This document shows, piece after piece, positions 32,801 through 45,070 of a stretch of DNA of 64,000 nucleotides. The DNA is taken from assembly GCA_047495785.1 (NCBI GenBank), contig JBLDXI010000019.1, positions 2,294,001-2,358,000 on the forward strand, given 5' to 3'. Both the position numbers and the translations under genes were made by a program. Origin of the DNA: Lepidodermella squamata (Eukaryota; Gastrotricha). The number at the start of each line of letters is the position of its first letter. Within the stretch, counting starts at the first letter, position 1. The notes under the pieces were generated by a model. That model saw only the letters and a program-made list of their open reading frames with translations, was not told where the DNA came from and searched no databases.

Positions 32801-35800
32801 TGGGTAAATTATATCTAGACAATATCTTTTCACAACTCGCTTTTTTCGCGAAAAATCGTGAGTTTCGGCTAATACTAAAAAAATCTGGGGAAAAAATTGA
32901 TTATTATATTGTGCTATTTATCGTAAAAATTTTGTGATTTTTTTCTCTCGAATTTTGCCTGCTGTTTGATGATGAAAAAAACCCGGATTATACAATAAAG
33001 CCCATTAATTTTTCTTCGTTCTCGGTTACAACAAAAAATTGAATAACTTCCCAATAACTTCTCCTGATTGAAATGAAATGAAAAAAATTTCAACCAACCT
33101 AAAACCAGTGGTTTCTTTTTGAGAACATATTTTTAGCCGTTCGTCTCGTAATAATTTATAGCAGTTAATTTATTTATTTTCTTCTCGCTTTTCTCGCAGT
33201 CAAATCGCTGTTTATCCGTGGCACTCATTGCGTGTTTGATGCTTAGATCTATGATGAAAGAAAATTCGCCCTATTTTTCTGATTTATTTATAATAATTGT
33301 GTAAAATATTATGATGGAATATATAGAAAATTATTTATGGACATTAACACGTGTTTGTGCGTGTCATTTTTCGTGTGTGAATGTGTGTGTGATCGCCTTT
33401 ATTAATTGTGAAAATTGTGTCTGTACGTGTGCTTGAAATATATATTATTAAAAGTTTTGTGTGCTGAATGCGAAAAAATGTTCGGCGAAAATTCAGCGGA
33501 AAAATGATGTATGTATATGGCCTGTATATTTGCTATTAATTGTTGGTGTCCTATTCAATTCGGGGCATAAAAGCAGACTGATAATAATGATGATGTAAAA
33601 ATCGCACTATATATGAATATAATATAAATACCATGTTATTTACCTGTAAAATGTTGATATGTACCATGGATTACTATTATTATTATTTAAAATTGATGAT
33701 AATGATCATGTTCTGTTGAGAAATGTGACGCCGACGCGGCGTTATCAACTTCTTTTTGTCGTGATACTTGCTGGGTTTGAGTAAAACAGTAAACACATAG
33801 TTGCGCTGAAAAGGCAAAATAATTCTACTCGTCTTTTGTTGAACCTTGAGTTTTATTCGCCATGAGTTGTTTCCGGAATTCCAGATTTTAAGCAATTTGT
33901 TCGTGAAAAGATGCAGAAGATCCAGTGAGGCAAAGTTTGAACCTGAAGCTTAAAAATTCCAGCCTTGGAAAAGGTTGCCAGACTTGTTTGAAGATTTGGC
34001 TCGGAAGCTGAACCTTGATCACACCCGTTATCGGCAAAATGAGAGGTAAAACTACCAAAAGATTCCTGATAATAGTAAGGCACTATCAATCGATACGCAT
34101 TACAATCGAATGAAGTTGCTACATTAAAATACATAATTTATTCCACATGCAATGCGAACTAAATGAGCGTGCCAAGTCAAACTTGAATGTACACAGCCGC
34201 TAATATTTTTTTGACTAGTATGCTATTTTGTCGAACAAAATTGATTAACAAGAAAATAGTCTAATAAATTTCCAATTGATCTATCAATCCTCTATCAAGG
34301 ATCTAAGACCAATATATGGTTAGTCTAGTCGATTCTTTCGATGAATTTTTGGGCTTAATTGAGCCAGGTATCAAAGGTAGAATTTTATACGACTGAACAC
34401 ATAAATAGATTACTTTTCACATTATCGCCTATATAGTGGTAAAACCCCGCCTTGCATAGTCATCCTGTATCTTTTATCGAGTTTGATATCGTAAAACTGA
34501 TCGGCATGCGCATGATCTCTGCCTAAGCAGCGAGAAACAACCTATAATATCGTTCACGCGCCTGGAAATATCATAAAAATTGCGCAAATAAAAGGCATAT
34601 TTACAGGGTGTTTAATCAAGGTGGATGGAATATACACATCGCGCATTGAGTTGTGCGTACTCGATTTACCGACCTCATTTGTTTATTGCCTTTTCGTCCG
34701 ATTTTTGTAACACCCGAGCGGTGCGGATAGATTGAAAAATCGCGGTAAAAACGCACTTTTTTGCGCTTTCTCCACGATTTAAGGTGGATTTGCGGTGTGT
34801 GTTCGCAAAAATATTATAGTATACGGCCAATTTTGAGTGGTCACGCTCGCCGGCTACTCATATCGCTCATGTATAACGAATAGAGGAAACCGCAATTAAG
34901 AGTTGTGTAGCTTCGTGTTCGCGGCGACGTTTTGTTGAAACTCGCCATCGATTTTGGCTTATAGCTAAACGATGCATCAAGAAATTTGCCTCAACAGCAG
35001 CCGCGCGTTTTGTAGACACGACGCCATCTACACATATACCTACACTTATACGCTAGACATAAGACGTGCTTGTTAATCTCTGCTATGGCCACTATACTTA
35101 TTTACTAGTAGCAATAATAATAAATCATAAAACAATTTAAAACGTCCAGTTATTTCGTATCGGAAGTTACGTTTATACTCTGATTCAATTTCGCCCTGAA
35201 TTCATTGTCCTTCCTTCTTCCTTAATATAAGCGTTCTGATTTTCGATAAATAGCGGTTGGTATTTAAAAATAATAGCATTTTGAAAGTCTCTTGAGAAAA
35301 ATTTTCATGTCAAAATTTTGAAGTTGAAGGCTATTTTTAATTGCATTATTTTGATTTCTTTTCACCGCGGCAAAAACGTGTTTTATAGCGCAAGACAAAG
35401 AACAGGATGTTGAGGACATTTCTCGCGCGGTTTAATGCGCGGTCATAATCATCATGTGCCGTATTGATTCCTATTTTTATTTTTGTGACCGCGCGCTTTC
35501 AATTCTTCCACCACTATTATACACACGCGATACACTATTGTGCATGATATTTTTCACGATTTTGACTTTAAAAATGTATATTGCGATTTATTTTAATATT
35601 TTTCGGATTTGAACAAGGGTATCGCGTGGAGGAAAGATGAGCGCTCAAGCTTTTTTGCCGCAATATATGTGTCATATTTTATTACGTTATAATGCGCGCA
35701 AAAAATATACGCGCGCATGTCATTTTTTTTCTTAATACACAGACTCGGCCAAGTGAAAGCGATGTGCGTTTGTCTTATTTCCCCATCAAATCGCGTTATA

Positions 35801-37128
35801 TCTTTTGGCAATGATTAGCATTTTGATAATAATAGATACAGCAATAATAAGAACGCATATCGCTCTTTTTGCCAACCATGCTATAAATTTCGCTGGATAT
35901 CACACTATAGAAATGGCTAACAAGTATTTCACAGCGATGTAAATAATAAAAAAGACAGCTTCTGGGAATAATATTACAGAAAATTACTGAACATCGGGAA
36001 AAATGCGCGGCGTATCGTGCGATTCGATAAAACGCTATTATCAAACAATTTGTTTTTGACCGCGACACCTTAATCGCTATATAGTTGATTTGCACGGTCA
36101 CATTTCTCCCACCGGATTTATACCGTGCATATTATATTAAACACTTTGTTGTTATTTTTATTTACACCATCGAATTTTTGTATATGTACATCGCCATCTA
36201 CATCGATAAGCATTTTGCCCTTGAGCTCATTAAACTTTTTTCTCTATGTACCAGATTTTTTCAGGCGATTATACTATATACTATATATGGCCTGCGCATT
36301 CAAGCGTGAAGTCGCGTATATGATATATAGTACCTATCAATTTCCAGTCGAGTGGCTATAACATTAGACGTCAAGCGATTTTTCTTCAACATTTTGTAAT
36401 CTTGTTTTTTACCGCTTGAAATCTATAGATTCGCTCGTGATTTAATGCCATAAATTGCGCGTTTACCACTCGACATTTCGTGTTATTTTTTTCTCCAATA
36501 TATCTATCCAGCAATTATATTTTTGCGTTACAATTATTCGACCAGCTCTCGACATACGCCGTGAGCAAAGTGCCGATCGTAAAAAAATGCCCACCGTTTT
36601 ATTAAAAGCGATCAATACCCCTGCAAAGGCATCATCTTGCATTTCGACTCAAATGTACATATATACGTATAGCTAAAAAAATAACATCAGAATCTTGAAA
36701 ATTGAGCCGTTTTATAGTCTCAAATTTCTGTTTTTGCGCGCGTTTTTTCCCCGTTTGCGTTGATTTCAACTTCTCACTTCCTATATCTTAGCGCATTTTA
36801 TTACTTTAAACTCTTCACGCAGTTTTGATGTCCAAGCTTAGGACGTATATTTTTGTTAAGCATTTGAAAAAATACTTACAAAATATCAAAGTTCAAATTC
36901 AAAGTTCAATTTATTCTATTCAAATTTTTCAAAAAATTACCCATAATTATAGGTAATTTATTTTAAATTTTTCCCAATCACAAAATTCTCTAATTTTCTA
37001 TATTTTCCAATTTTTAAAATTTATTTTCAAATATTTAAATATTGAATTTTTCAGAAATTTAGGCATGAAGGCGCTGAGGCATTTAAATGTGATAACATCA
37101 TTATGATGGATTGAAATCTCAAAAAGCC
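29877..37128. other. 7.25 kb AT-rich non-coding region downstream of CELF
   Basis: It begins as the CELF 3' UTR and contains several AATAAA words (for example near 30323, 31973 and 32993), so the UTR may be long, as in many CELF mRNAs. No exon with splice context, tRNA or transposon ORF was found. Runs of A/T, ATT and TATA words and one CAA array dominate. It ends at the acceptor GAATTTTTCAG near 37050 upstream of the protease-like gene. Confidence 0.45.
31834..31857. repeat. (CAA)n microsatellite
   Basis: Eight consecutive CAA-type units ending in CAG, in non-coding DNA. Confidence 0.85.
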
Positions 37129-39824
37129 ATGAAATACCTCTGTCGCAAGACCTCAACCCTAAACAACGCCTTGATACCGGCTTCACTGGTCTTACTGAGC
37201 TACCTCATCGATGGTTCCACCTCAAACCAGCAAACAATACTGCCGAGTAATAGCAACCTCATGTTCAACAGCACAACGCTGCAGACAATAACGGGCCAAG
37301 ATCAAACAACGCTGTATACCTCGAGCAACAAACCATTATGGGTTGTTCAGATTTTATCAGAATTATGGTGCCGAACTATTGATGGCGTTAATTACGATGA
37401 ACCGAAATACGCGATGGCTATTCGGTGTTCCGGTACCAAGTTGGCGCCTAATTTCGTGCTAACGGCCGCGAGGTGTTTCGCCGTGGCTGATGATTTGTTG
37501 CTGGCGAAATCTCTTGCAAATTGTTCAACCCTACCTCTGGCTGATTTTGTACCCGCCAGTGTGGCGATGAATCACACGAATACGACGATTGTTGAAGCGA
37601 GGCATGTGAGAATTTACTCGGGCAATGGGCGCATCTGGCGCGAGGCTGACGGTGAGCCGTATTTACGCGAGGCGAGGCTGTCATGGCAGGCGGCGAAAAT
37701 TTTCATCAATCCGAAATTCGTCTACTATGGAAATGGTGAATATATAATTAAATGATAAAATTAATCTAAATATAATTTAATAATATAATATAATTAGTTA
37801 TCTACCGGCTTTGGTTTGGCTTTGGCTTTGGGTATTAATTTGGATTTGTGTTTTTTAGGGGAAACTAAGTTTATATAGTATTGAACCATTACTGGTTTCA
37901 AGAGGTTTAAATAGCTATCACGGAAAAATTCAGATTTCTACCGCCCAGTTCTGATTCGGGTCGGGTTTAGCAGAGAAATACCGGTATTGATATGGGCAAA
38001 GTTCGAAAAATCGACCTCGGGTATTATAAGAGGCCAAATTTAGGATGGAATGAGAGCTGGAAGGTTAGGCTATTAGCGCAAGAAAAGTATTGGGAAATGC
38101 CTATGGAAATGAGCAATTTGAAAAAGCAACGCCATTTTTATGCGAAAGTTTTAAATATTTCCAGGTTTGGAAATTTGTTTCCTATTTTTAAGGGCGCCAT
38201 CGTTATCAGGAAGCGAAAGGTGAATCACCTAGGTCAGGGTGTCCACTGCGATAGGATTCTGTCGACGAAATCGCCATAGCCTCAATGTCCATAAATTATA
38301 GGTAGAAATTATTCGTATGAAATATTGCTCCCCGGTACCAATCCGGAAACGAATTTTTGAAATTTGAGAAATTGTGCTCGCTTCGCAAAAACATTTTGTA
38401 TCAAAAATTCGGTGGGGAAAATATATTTTGCGAATTTTATGTTTATATCGGGAAAATATCTGTCAACGTAATGTCCTTCTCCGTTTTACTACCTAAAAGA
38501 AAAGCCTTTCCGGGTCGTCAGCATTTTTTTAATTTAGGTGTATGGAATTAAAAAAATCGCAAAACAGCTCTTTTCACTTGCAAAACTGAGAAATTAGTGG
38601 AGCTGGAAACCATTTTAGGTTGCTCTCTTGGCTCATCCTTTCCGGGGGAGTCGGGACATTTCATGGTTATTAAGTATGGCAGGGTAGTAGTATGGCAATT
38701 ATTTAGTAATTGTATGGCAGGTAGAAATCGACTCAAAATCACAAACATTTCCTGAATAAAATATTTAGAAAAGTCAATCACACCAATATCACTCTTCGAA
38801 AAAAATTAAGAAATTTGAAGATCGTTTTCTTGCCTCGTTTTTCCCAGTACCAATATTTCAACAGGAATTTTGAAGCTATAACATTTACATCTAGCTATAA
38901 ATCAATGACGTACAATTTCTAATTAAATTTTTTCTTTCTCCAGTTTTTCGAGACGAAGACGACGACGATGTGGCATTCAACGACCTAGCCCTTATCCAAC
39001 TACTCGTCCCGAAAACAATGGACAGATCGCAGTCCGACGACCGGACATCCGCCGCGGCGTTGCCCGGCCGCGCCGACAATTTCTGCTTCGAAGACTGCAA
39101 ATCAACGGCGTGGAACTACCTGCTCGACCAAGACCCGCACGGCGACCCGAGCCGCGTGCAAACCAAGGCCGGGTTCATGCGCCTCGAAATGTTCGACGTG
39201 GCGGCCGAAGAGCCGTCCGCGATCAGCGCCGCCGGCTCGCCGACCTACTGCCAGCGGTTCTACGACCGCGTTCGTGAGTTCACGCCGCGCGACATTGCCG
39301 AGGTCACGGGGTCGCGTGACCTCGACGACCCCGTGACCCCGGTTGCTTTCTACTACCGTTGCTTCTCGTCGGCGAGCCGGCGGCGAAAGTCCGCCACCAC
39401 CAACATCCTAGACCACGGCTGTCACTTCGACATAGGCGCGCCGTTGATTTGCCGGTCGAATCGCGCGCTCAAATCGCCGTTGAAGTCTGAAGTTATGATA
39501 ACCGGCATTTCAATATCAAACCAGTGCCAATGGCTGTTCCACCACCACCGCCGCGTTGGCGTGTTTCAAAGCCTGGCGCCGCATTTAGACTGGCTGTTGG
39601 AAACTATGTCGCCAAGTTTGAATTCGAAATCAACGCCAGGCGGCGGCGGGTTCGAGCGGGCCGACAGCCAATCGTCCGGTGGCACTTTTGCGTCGATGTA
39701 TCAATTTATGAAAAACACATTTTTCCCATCATCATCTTCGGCCGCTTCAACGACGCTTCAATCATCGAGTCAACGAGTCATTTTTATTGCTATCATCACA
39801 ATTATACCTGTAATTTTTCTGTAA
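37129..39824 (+). CDS. Secreted trypsin-fold pseudoprotease, probably GPI-anchored
   Basis: Exons 37129-37735 and 38944-39824 (phase 1) encode 495 residues. The ATG at 37129 precedes a hydrophobic leader (LIPASLVLLSYLIDG). The chymotrypsin core is recognisable: CSGTKLAPNFVLTAARCF (trypsin consensus TAAHC), FNDLALIQL (the Asp strand) and CHFDIGAPLICR (consensus GDSGGPLVC). Two of three catalytic residues are changed: His to Arg115 and Ser to Ile366; Asp216 is kept. Peptidase activity is therefore not expected. Many N-glycosylation sites (NST, NCS, NHT) and a Ser-rich stretch are followed by the terminal hydrophobic segment VIFIAIITIIPVIFL with no cytoplasmic tail, which fits a GPI signal. Exon 2 is GC-rich. 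A binding or decoy role outside the cell is inferred. Confidence 0.82.
37736..38943 (+). other. Intron of the pseudoprotease gene
   Basis: 1.2 kb, GTGAAT..TTTCTCCAG. It contains a 95-codon plus-strand frame near 37992 (starting MGKVRKIDLGYYKR) without family similarity. Confidence 0.6.
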
Positions 39825-41507
39825 TTATTTTAGCAGTCTTTTTTTAGTGTGGAAAAAACAGGCTTTTCCTGTCATTTTTTTCGAGCTTTTTCTACGACGT
39901 AACGTATAGTATTATACTCGTACTTGAAAATCAGCTGTTATTTTGTTATTGATTGACTCTATCTGTTTCGAATTTTATGCGTACATTTTACCTGTCCATA
40001 TTGAAGATCTGTTAAATCTTTCTCGTTATAAATACAGAAGAACAGCTTTTTGCGATAAATAAATGCGACAATTTACACGACGGGGTCATTTTCATGCTTA
40101 TTGAGTGACATTTCCTTACAATTCCGCCGATGTATCGAAATTATTTGCCATCGTGGTTTTTAGGGAATTCGAGGACAAGGAGCAATTACAGCTCATTATA
40201 GAGGTGCAATAAGCAATAGCTTTATGAGCTATTATTTGTCAGCTAAAAATCGCTGAAATTCTCTCAATTATAGCCTTTTATTAATGTTTTTTTTCGCTAG
40301 GGAATCTACTAGGACATTCAAAGTGAGAAATATGTCCCTAAATCAACGGGTCCTCCTGTTAGCGGAACCAAATTTTAGACTTTTCTAGTGGCCTGAAATC
40401 GCTTTTCGGATATGTATTGCAGGTCAAGATTGGCCACAATAATTCTAGAAAATTCACTAGTGTATTCAGCGCAACACTCTCTATTAGACGGAGTATGTTC
40501 AATTCAGAATTCATGCTTGGCCTACAATTCGAATGAATATTCAAAACATGACTCTTTGCATATTTCGACTTTGGTTCCGCTACAGCAAATTAGGTTTCGC
40601 TAACCGTAAATTTGGTTCCGCTAAATCAACGAATTTCCAATCTGATCAACTTGTGGCATGAGACTCACTGGAACGAAAATCGATCCCCAGCCGTTTTCTG
40701 GGTATTGCCTAACCTTTACACACTCGTATACTTCAGCAGTTGGGGGCTGTCAAAATTTGAGCCAATTTTCGGGAATTTTTCAGGATTTCCATACTATTTC
40801 AGTCAGTTAGTTCCTTCAATTAGAGAAAGGTTCGGAGAAATTAGGTCCAATCGGGTAAAATACCGAAAATAATCACCAAGCTAGTTTCCCGGGTTTTCTT
40901 CGGTAAATTCGCGGATAAAGGGTTGAAGATATCCTCTCGGCAGGTTCAATTAAAAATATTCGGACGTGCTGTAGGTTTATAAATTTGAAAGTTGAACTGA
41001 GCAAAAATGTTGCGGGAAAACTGTTAATTTGAAGTCCGCTGAAAGCCGCCGTCAAACCATGCAGCTAGCGAGCTGTCATCTGGCGCTAAGCTACGACCCG
41101 ACCACTGGCTCTCTTAGCTTGAAAAAAATAAAATAATCTCATTTTTATAAAGACAGCAGATCTTCATGCAGAACGGCTGTTGGGACTTCTAGGACAGCAC
41201 CGTGGTGATAGATGCACGTGGCGTGTGGCCTGAGATAATAATTCAATAATGCGATAACTAATTGCTAGCTACAAAAAAGAGACGACACACCGTTCAAGAC
41301 GACCGTCCAAAAGTAGTTCGACGTCTCAACTATAAATGCATTAACAAAATAACGGGAAGAGGATTAACTTAGTTTCAGACCGACCAGCGTCAAAAAAGTG
41401 ACATGGGTCATGATGGTAGCAGCCTGAAGTAATAAAACACCGATTAGCGGCTAATTAAGCGTGAGATATACAAAAAAGAGACGCCGGAAAATTTCGCGCG
41501 GGATACA
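39825..41507. other. Intergenic region
   Basis: No gene seen. A short inverted repeat lies within: TTAGCGGAACCAAATT near 40358 and its complement near 40610, about 270 bp across, possibly another small foldback element. Confidence 0.45.
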
Positions 41508-42573
41508 CATAGAGCTGATAGAGTGCTCACTCGCCATCAAAAACACGGAACGCCATGGGGGCCATATGGCAGGGGATTAACTCATTGTCCTGGAGTAAGA
41601 AACTGAACTAATTACAAATCGATCGATCACATAAATCGCTGGCGCCAGCGCTTCGATTATCGGTTCCATGGTCGAGCGTTTGGTCATCGAAAGAGTAAGA
41701 GACGGCCGATTTCATTATACCAAATTTACAAAGGTAGCTATCTTAGAAGTGGTCGTAAGGCGACCGAGAAGTCGGCGTCCCTTATCATCCTTGGCCATTT
41801 TAGGTGGTCCACACCTGAAACTAAGGTGAAATTGAACGACCTTTTGAAGCCAAGTTATTCATCAGTCCGAGGCGATCGTTTTGGCTCCTGATTTAGATCT
41901 GGAACCCCCATATTTTGATGGGTACAAATGTTCAAAGTAAATTCGCCCTTTAAAAGCACTGTTTTGAGTCACAAATCTTTATTTTGTGCGAGTGAACGAG
42001 CATGAGTCATCGAAATCGCTTGTTTAAAATTAAGCTTAGCGCAAAAAAACTAAATCTCAATAATTACGCAACATTTTTTTCCTTTAAATCACTCAGTAAA
42101 AACTGCGAAAACAGCAAACAAAGTGGTTTTTAAGGGTGAATTAACTAAAAAATATATACCGATCAAAATATGGGGGTTCCAGATCTAAATCAGGTACCAA
42201 AATGATCGCCTCAGACTGATGAATAACTTGGCTTCAAAAGGTCGTTCAATTTCACCTTAGCTTCAGGTGTGGACTACCTCAGAGGTAAATGGTCGAAAGA
42301 GGACGTTGACTTCTCGGTCGCCTATTGGCCACTTCTAAATATGCTAACCGGGCAAATTTAGTGTCAAAATATCGGCCGTCTCTCGGTTTAGCGATGGCCC
42401 AAAGCCCGATGTTGTAACCGATAATCGAAGCGCTGGCGCCAGCGATTTATGTGATCGATCGATTTGTAATTAGTTCAGTTTCTTACTCCAGGACAATGAG
42501 TTAATCCCCTGCCATATGGCCCCCATGGCGTTCCGTGTTTTTGATGGCGAGTGAGCACTCTATCAGCTCTATG
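41508..42573. mobile_element. 1.07 kb long inverted repeat (hairpin element)
   Basis: The sequence from CATAGAGCTGATAGAGTGCT at 41508 is mirrored by its reverse complement ending at 42573. Arms match over most of their length, for example GGAACCCCCATATTTTGAT near 41902 against its complement near 42163, and the CGCTGGCGCCAGCG palindrome in both arms. The centre is near 42040 with little unpaired loop. GGATACA lies just outside both ends, a likely target-site duplication. There is no coding frame. It looks like a foldback DNA transposon. A transcript would form a roughly 500-bp hairpin, an obvious Dicer substrate. Confidence 0.85.
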
Positions 42574-42781
42574 GGGATACATGAAACAATGGCAGCCCGA
42601 CGTCCTGCTTGGGATAACGCCACATGCGGTTGATTTTTATTCAGTGGCTGAAATCAGTTAGCTATCATCAACCCGTCCCGCGTCCCTTTCAAGTGGCGAA
42701 TTAAGCAATTATGGCTTAATTTACGACTAGGACGTTTAGTTTTTTCAGGGCCAGTCCCTAACCAGCGCCTACGTAGGATAC

Positions 42782-42789
42782 TATATAAA
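42782..42789 (+). promoter_or_regulatory. TATA box of the cdc25 gene
   Basis: TATATAAA about 100 bp before the start codon and 209 bp past the long inverted repeat, in a locally GC-richer context. A start of transcription near 42815 is inferred. Confidence 0.6.
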
Positions 42790-42885
42790 CGGCCGCGAGA
42801 TGTCAGTTGAATCGAATCATTGCATTAAATCATTTCAATTCATTTTAACAACTTTTTACGGCTTATTCATCTTCAACTAATCGAA

Positions 42886-43897
42886 ATGGCTACTCAAACT
42901 CAACAAGAAGTTTGCGCCATGCTGCAATCGGTCATTTCGAACGCGGCTCTGCTCGGTTCGATGGCGAATCTATCGCTCGAGAATTCGATTTCGGAAGACC
43001 AATTCGAAGAGCCTAAACATCAGGTGAGCATTTTAAAATCCCTTGAAAAATTTTAAATTTGAAAAAAAAATCAAAAATTAAATTTCAAAATTTCATCAAA
43101 TTTAATTTTTTTGAAAAATCAGACAATTTCAAAAATATCAAAAATTGTATTTCAAATTTCAAAATTTTAAAGTAATTTTAAATTAAATTTTAAACAATTC
43201 TTTTTTTGCTTCTCAGACTCTTCTGCCGTGCTCGCCCGAGAAAAGTTTGGTCGCCATCAAGCCTCAAGTTCTAGTCAACCTGCTCGATGGCAAGTACGCC
43301 GGCTGCGTCGACTCGTTTGAAATCGCCGATTGCCGCTACCCGTTCGAGTACGACGGCGGCCACATTCGCGGTGCCGTCAACACGCCGCTGCTGTCCCAGG
43401 TGGAAACCGTGTTCCCGATCACCGGCCAACCCGGTCAGAACCAGCGGCGCGTTCTCATCTTCCACTGCGAGTTCAGCAGCCAGCGCGGCCCGGCGATGCT
43501 GCGCCGGTTTCGCAAGGCCGATCGCGATCGCAACAAGGCCAACTATCCGAAGCTAGACTACCCGGAGGTGTACCTGCTCGAGGGCGGCTACAAGGCGTTC
43601 ATCGAGTTCTGCGAGGCCAACGGCCGTTTCGACTTGCTGTCGACGCCAGCCGCCCAGCAGCTGGAGTCGCGCCGCAGCTATTACGTAACCATGCGTGACG
43701 CTGCTTTTCACGCTCAGGAGCGCAACTGGCGCCGAGCTGTCGACAACGACCGAGCTGCGTCGTCGTCGCCGTCGTCTTCCTCGAGCTGTGTCGATGCGAC
43801 GCCGCCAAGCAAGCGTCCCGTCTCAACTACCCGCAAAGTCGGCCGCATCGGCGGGCTTTTGCCGAAGCGTCGTCTCGACCTTGAAATCGAGGCGTAG
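42886..43897 (+). CDS. cdc25: Short Cdc25-type dual-specificity phosphatase
   Basis: Exons 42886-43023 and 43217-43897, 272 residues. The rhodanese-fold catalytic domain has ADCRYPFEYDGGHIRGAVNT and the loop IFHCEFSSQRGP, with nucleophile Cys130 and Arg136 intact (CX5R; most relatives have E where Q stands), then YPEVYLLEGGYKAFIEF. Cdc25 removes inhibitory phosphates from Thr14/Tyr15 of cyclin-dependent kinases to trigger mitosis. Only about 60 residues precede the domain, so the usual N-terminal regulatory region with Chk and 14-3-3 sites is absent. The basic Ser-rich tail (TTRKVGRIGGLLPKRR) may be a nuclear signal. Unlike its neighbours it has a TATA box and no acceptor just before the ATG, suggesting conventional, perhaps stage-specific transcription. 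Confidence 0.93.
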
Positions 43898-43985
43898 TTA
43901 ACTTTTGTAAAGTTCATCGCTAATATATATGATCACGTTTTTTTCATCTGTTTTGTTTGATGATTTTCGAAGTTTATCTGAAAGA

Positions 43986-43991
43986 AATAAA
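43986..43991 (+). terminator. Polyadenylation signal of cdc25
   Basis: AATAAA 89 bp past the stop. Confidence 0.6.
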
Positions 43992-44201
43992 AGTAATTTT
44001 CAATTAAAAAAATGGCGATTTTCAACACCTTGGTTTACTGCGAAACGTGGTCTTAATTTTATTTAAATAAGTGGATATTCGTACTTGAATAAGTACGCGT
44101 TATTTGATATTCAACGGCTTTCCGGTTACGTAATAGGTACTCGAATTTGTTTTACCAAATAATATTCTGCTTTTAAAACTGAGTAAGGATCATTATCTCA
44201 T

Positions 44202-44374
44202 CTAGAAGGCTGAGATAACTTGGCCTTGTCAAATTTGAAGCTCGCGAAATTAGGTTGGAAAGCTCAGAAAACCGAAAAGGTCCCGAACTTGGCGACATCG
44301 GACTTCATAAAAATAGGAAAGACTCCTGATTTTGCCTGCAAATTTGACATGACCAAGTTATCTCAGCCTTCTAG
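44202..44374. repeat. MITE-like element with 36-bp terminal inverted repeats
   Basis: CTAGAAGGCTGAGATAACTT at 44202 begins a 36-nt arm whose complement ends at 44374 (a few mismatches). TATCTCAT continues the symmetry outside. It lies in the gap between cdc25 and the peptide gene. There is no coding capacity. Confidence 0.7.
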
Positions 44375-45070
44375 ATCAGATATGATGAGATATATCGGGT
44401 TAAAAGTTGTACTCCGGCCTCCCTTGCAACTTTGAGCACATGCCACGCGAAAACTACACTATAGATGGGCGTGCCTTCTTGGCTACTTCAGAAAGAATAA
44501 ACTTGAATTCGCCAGGTTAGACCACGCGGATATCGCAGGGCAACACTTCAAAGTAGACTAAAAACGCCATTTTTTCGGTAATTTTTCAAGGGGGTGACCG
44601 TGGGGGCTGTGATGATGAAACTTGGCAAAATGTTGAATCTCAACGATATCTATATTCAGTAAAATTTCCCAAGCGGTAGATCCCCATGGTTTCAGAGAAT
44701 AGCTGATTAGCTGATTCGCGTAAAATGTTCGAACTTGTACGTGTTAAAAGTTGTACCAACTGTATTACGGTACGTGATGATTATTCAAATATTATTGTTT
44801 AGCTTTCGAGCTGAAAAATTACGACAACTCCACGTGAATAGAAATGACAGCTGAACTTGCTTGGAGCGGTGCCAAGAGGAGACCATCATTGCGCCCTGGC
44901 TAGCATGAATAGAAAATTCATCAAGTGCAACTGCTGAAATGAACGCGACCGCTAGCATAAAAACATAACTGAAACTGATGGAAAATTAATTCTTCATCAA
45001 CATCAAAATTTCATCAAAAGCAATTTCATTTTCGAATCTTTCATTATTCGTTTTATTTGAAGCTATAAAA

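Noticed and set aside
43287-43901. Alternative frames over cdc25 exon 2
   Set aside because: Only the frame with HCEFSSQRGP carries conserved phosphatase motifs.
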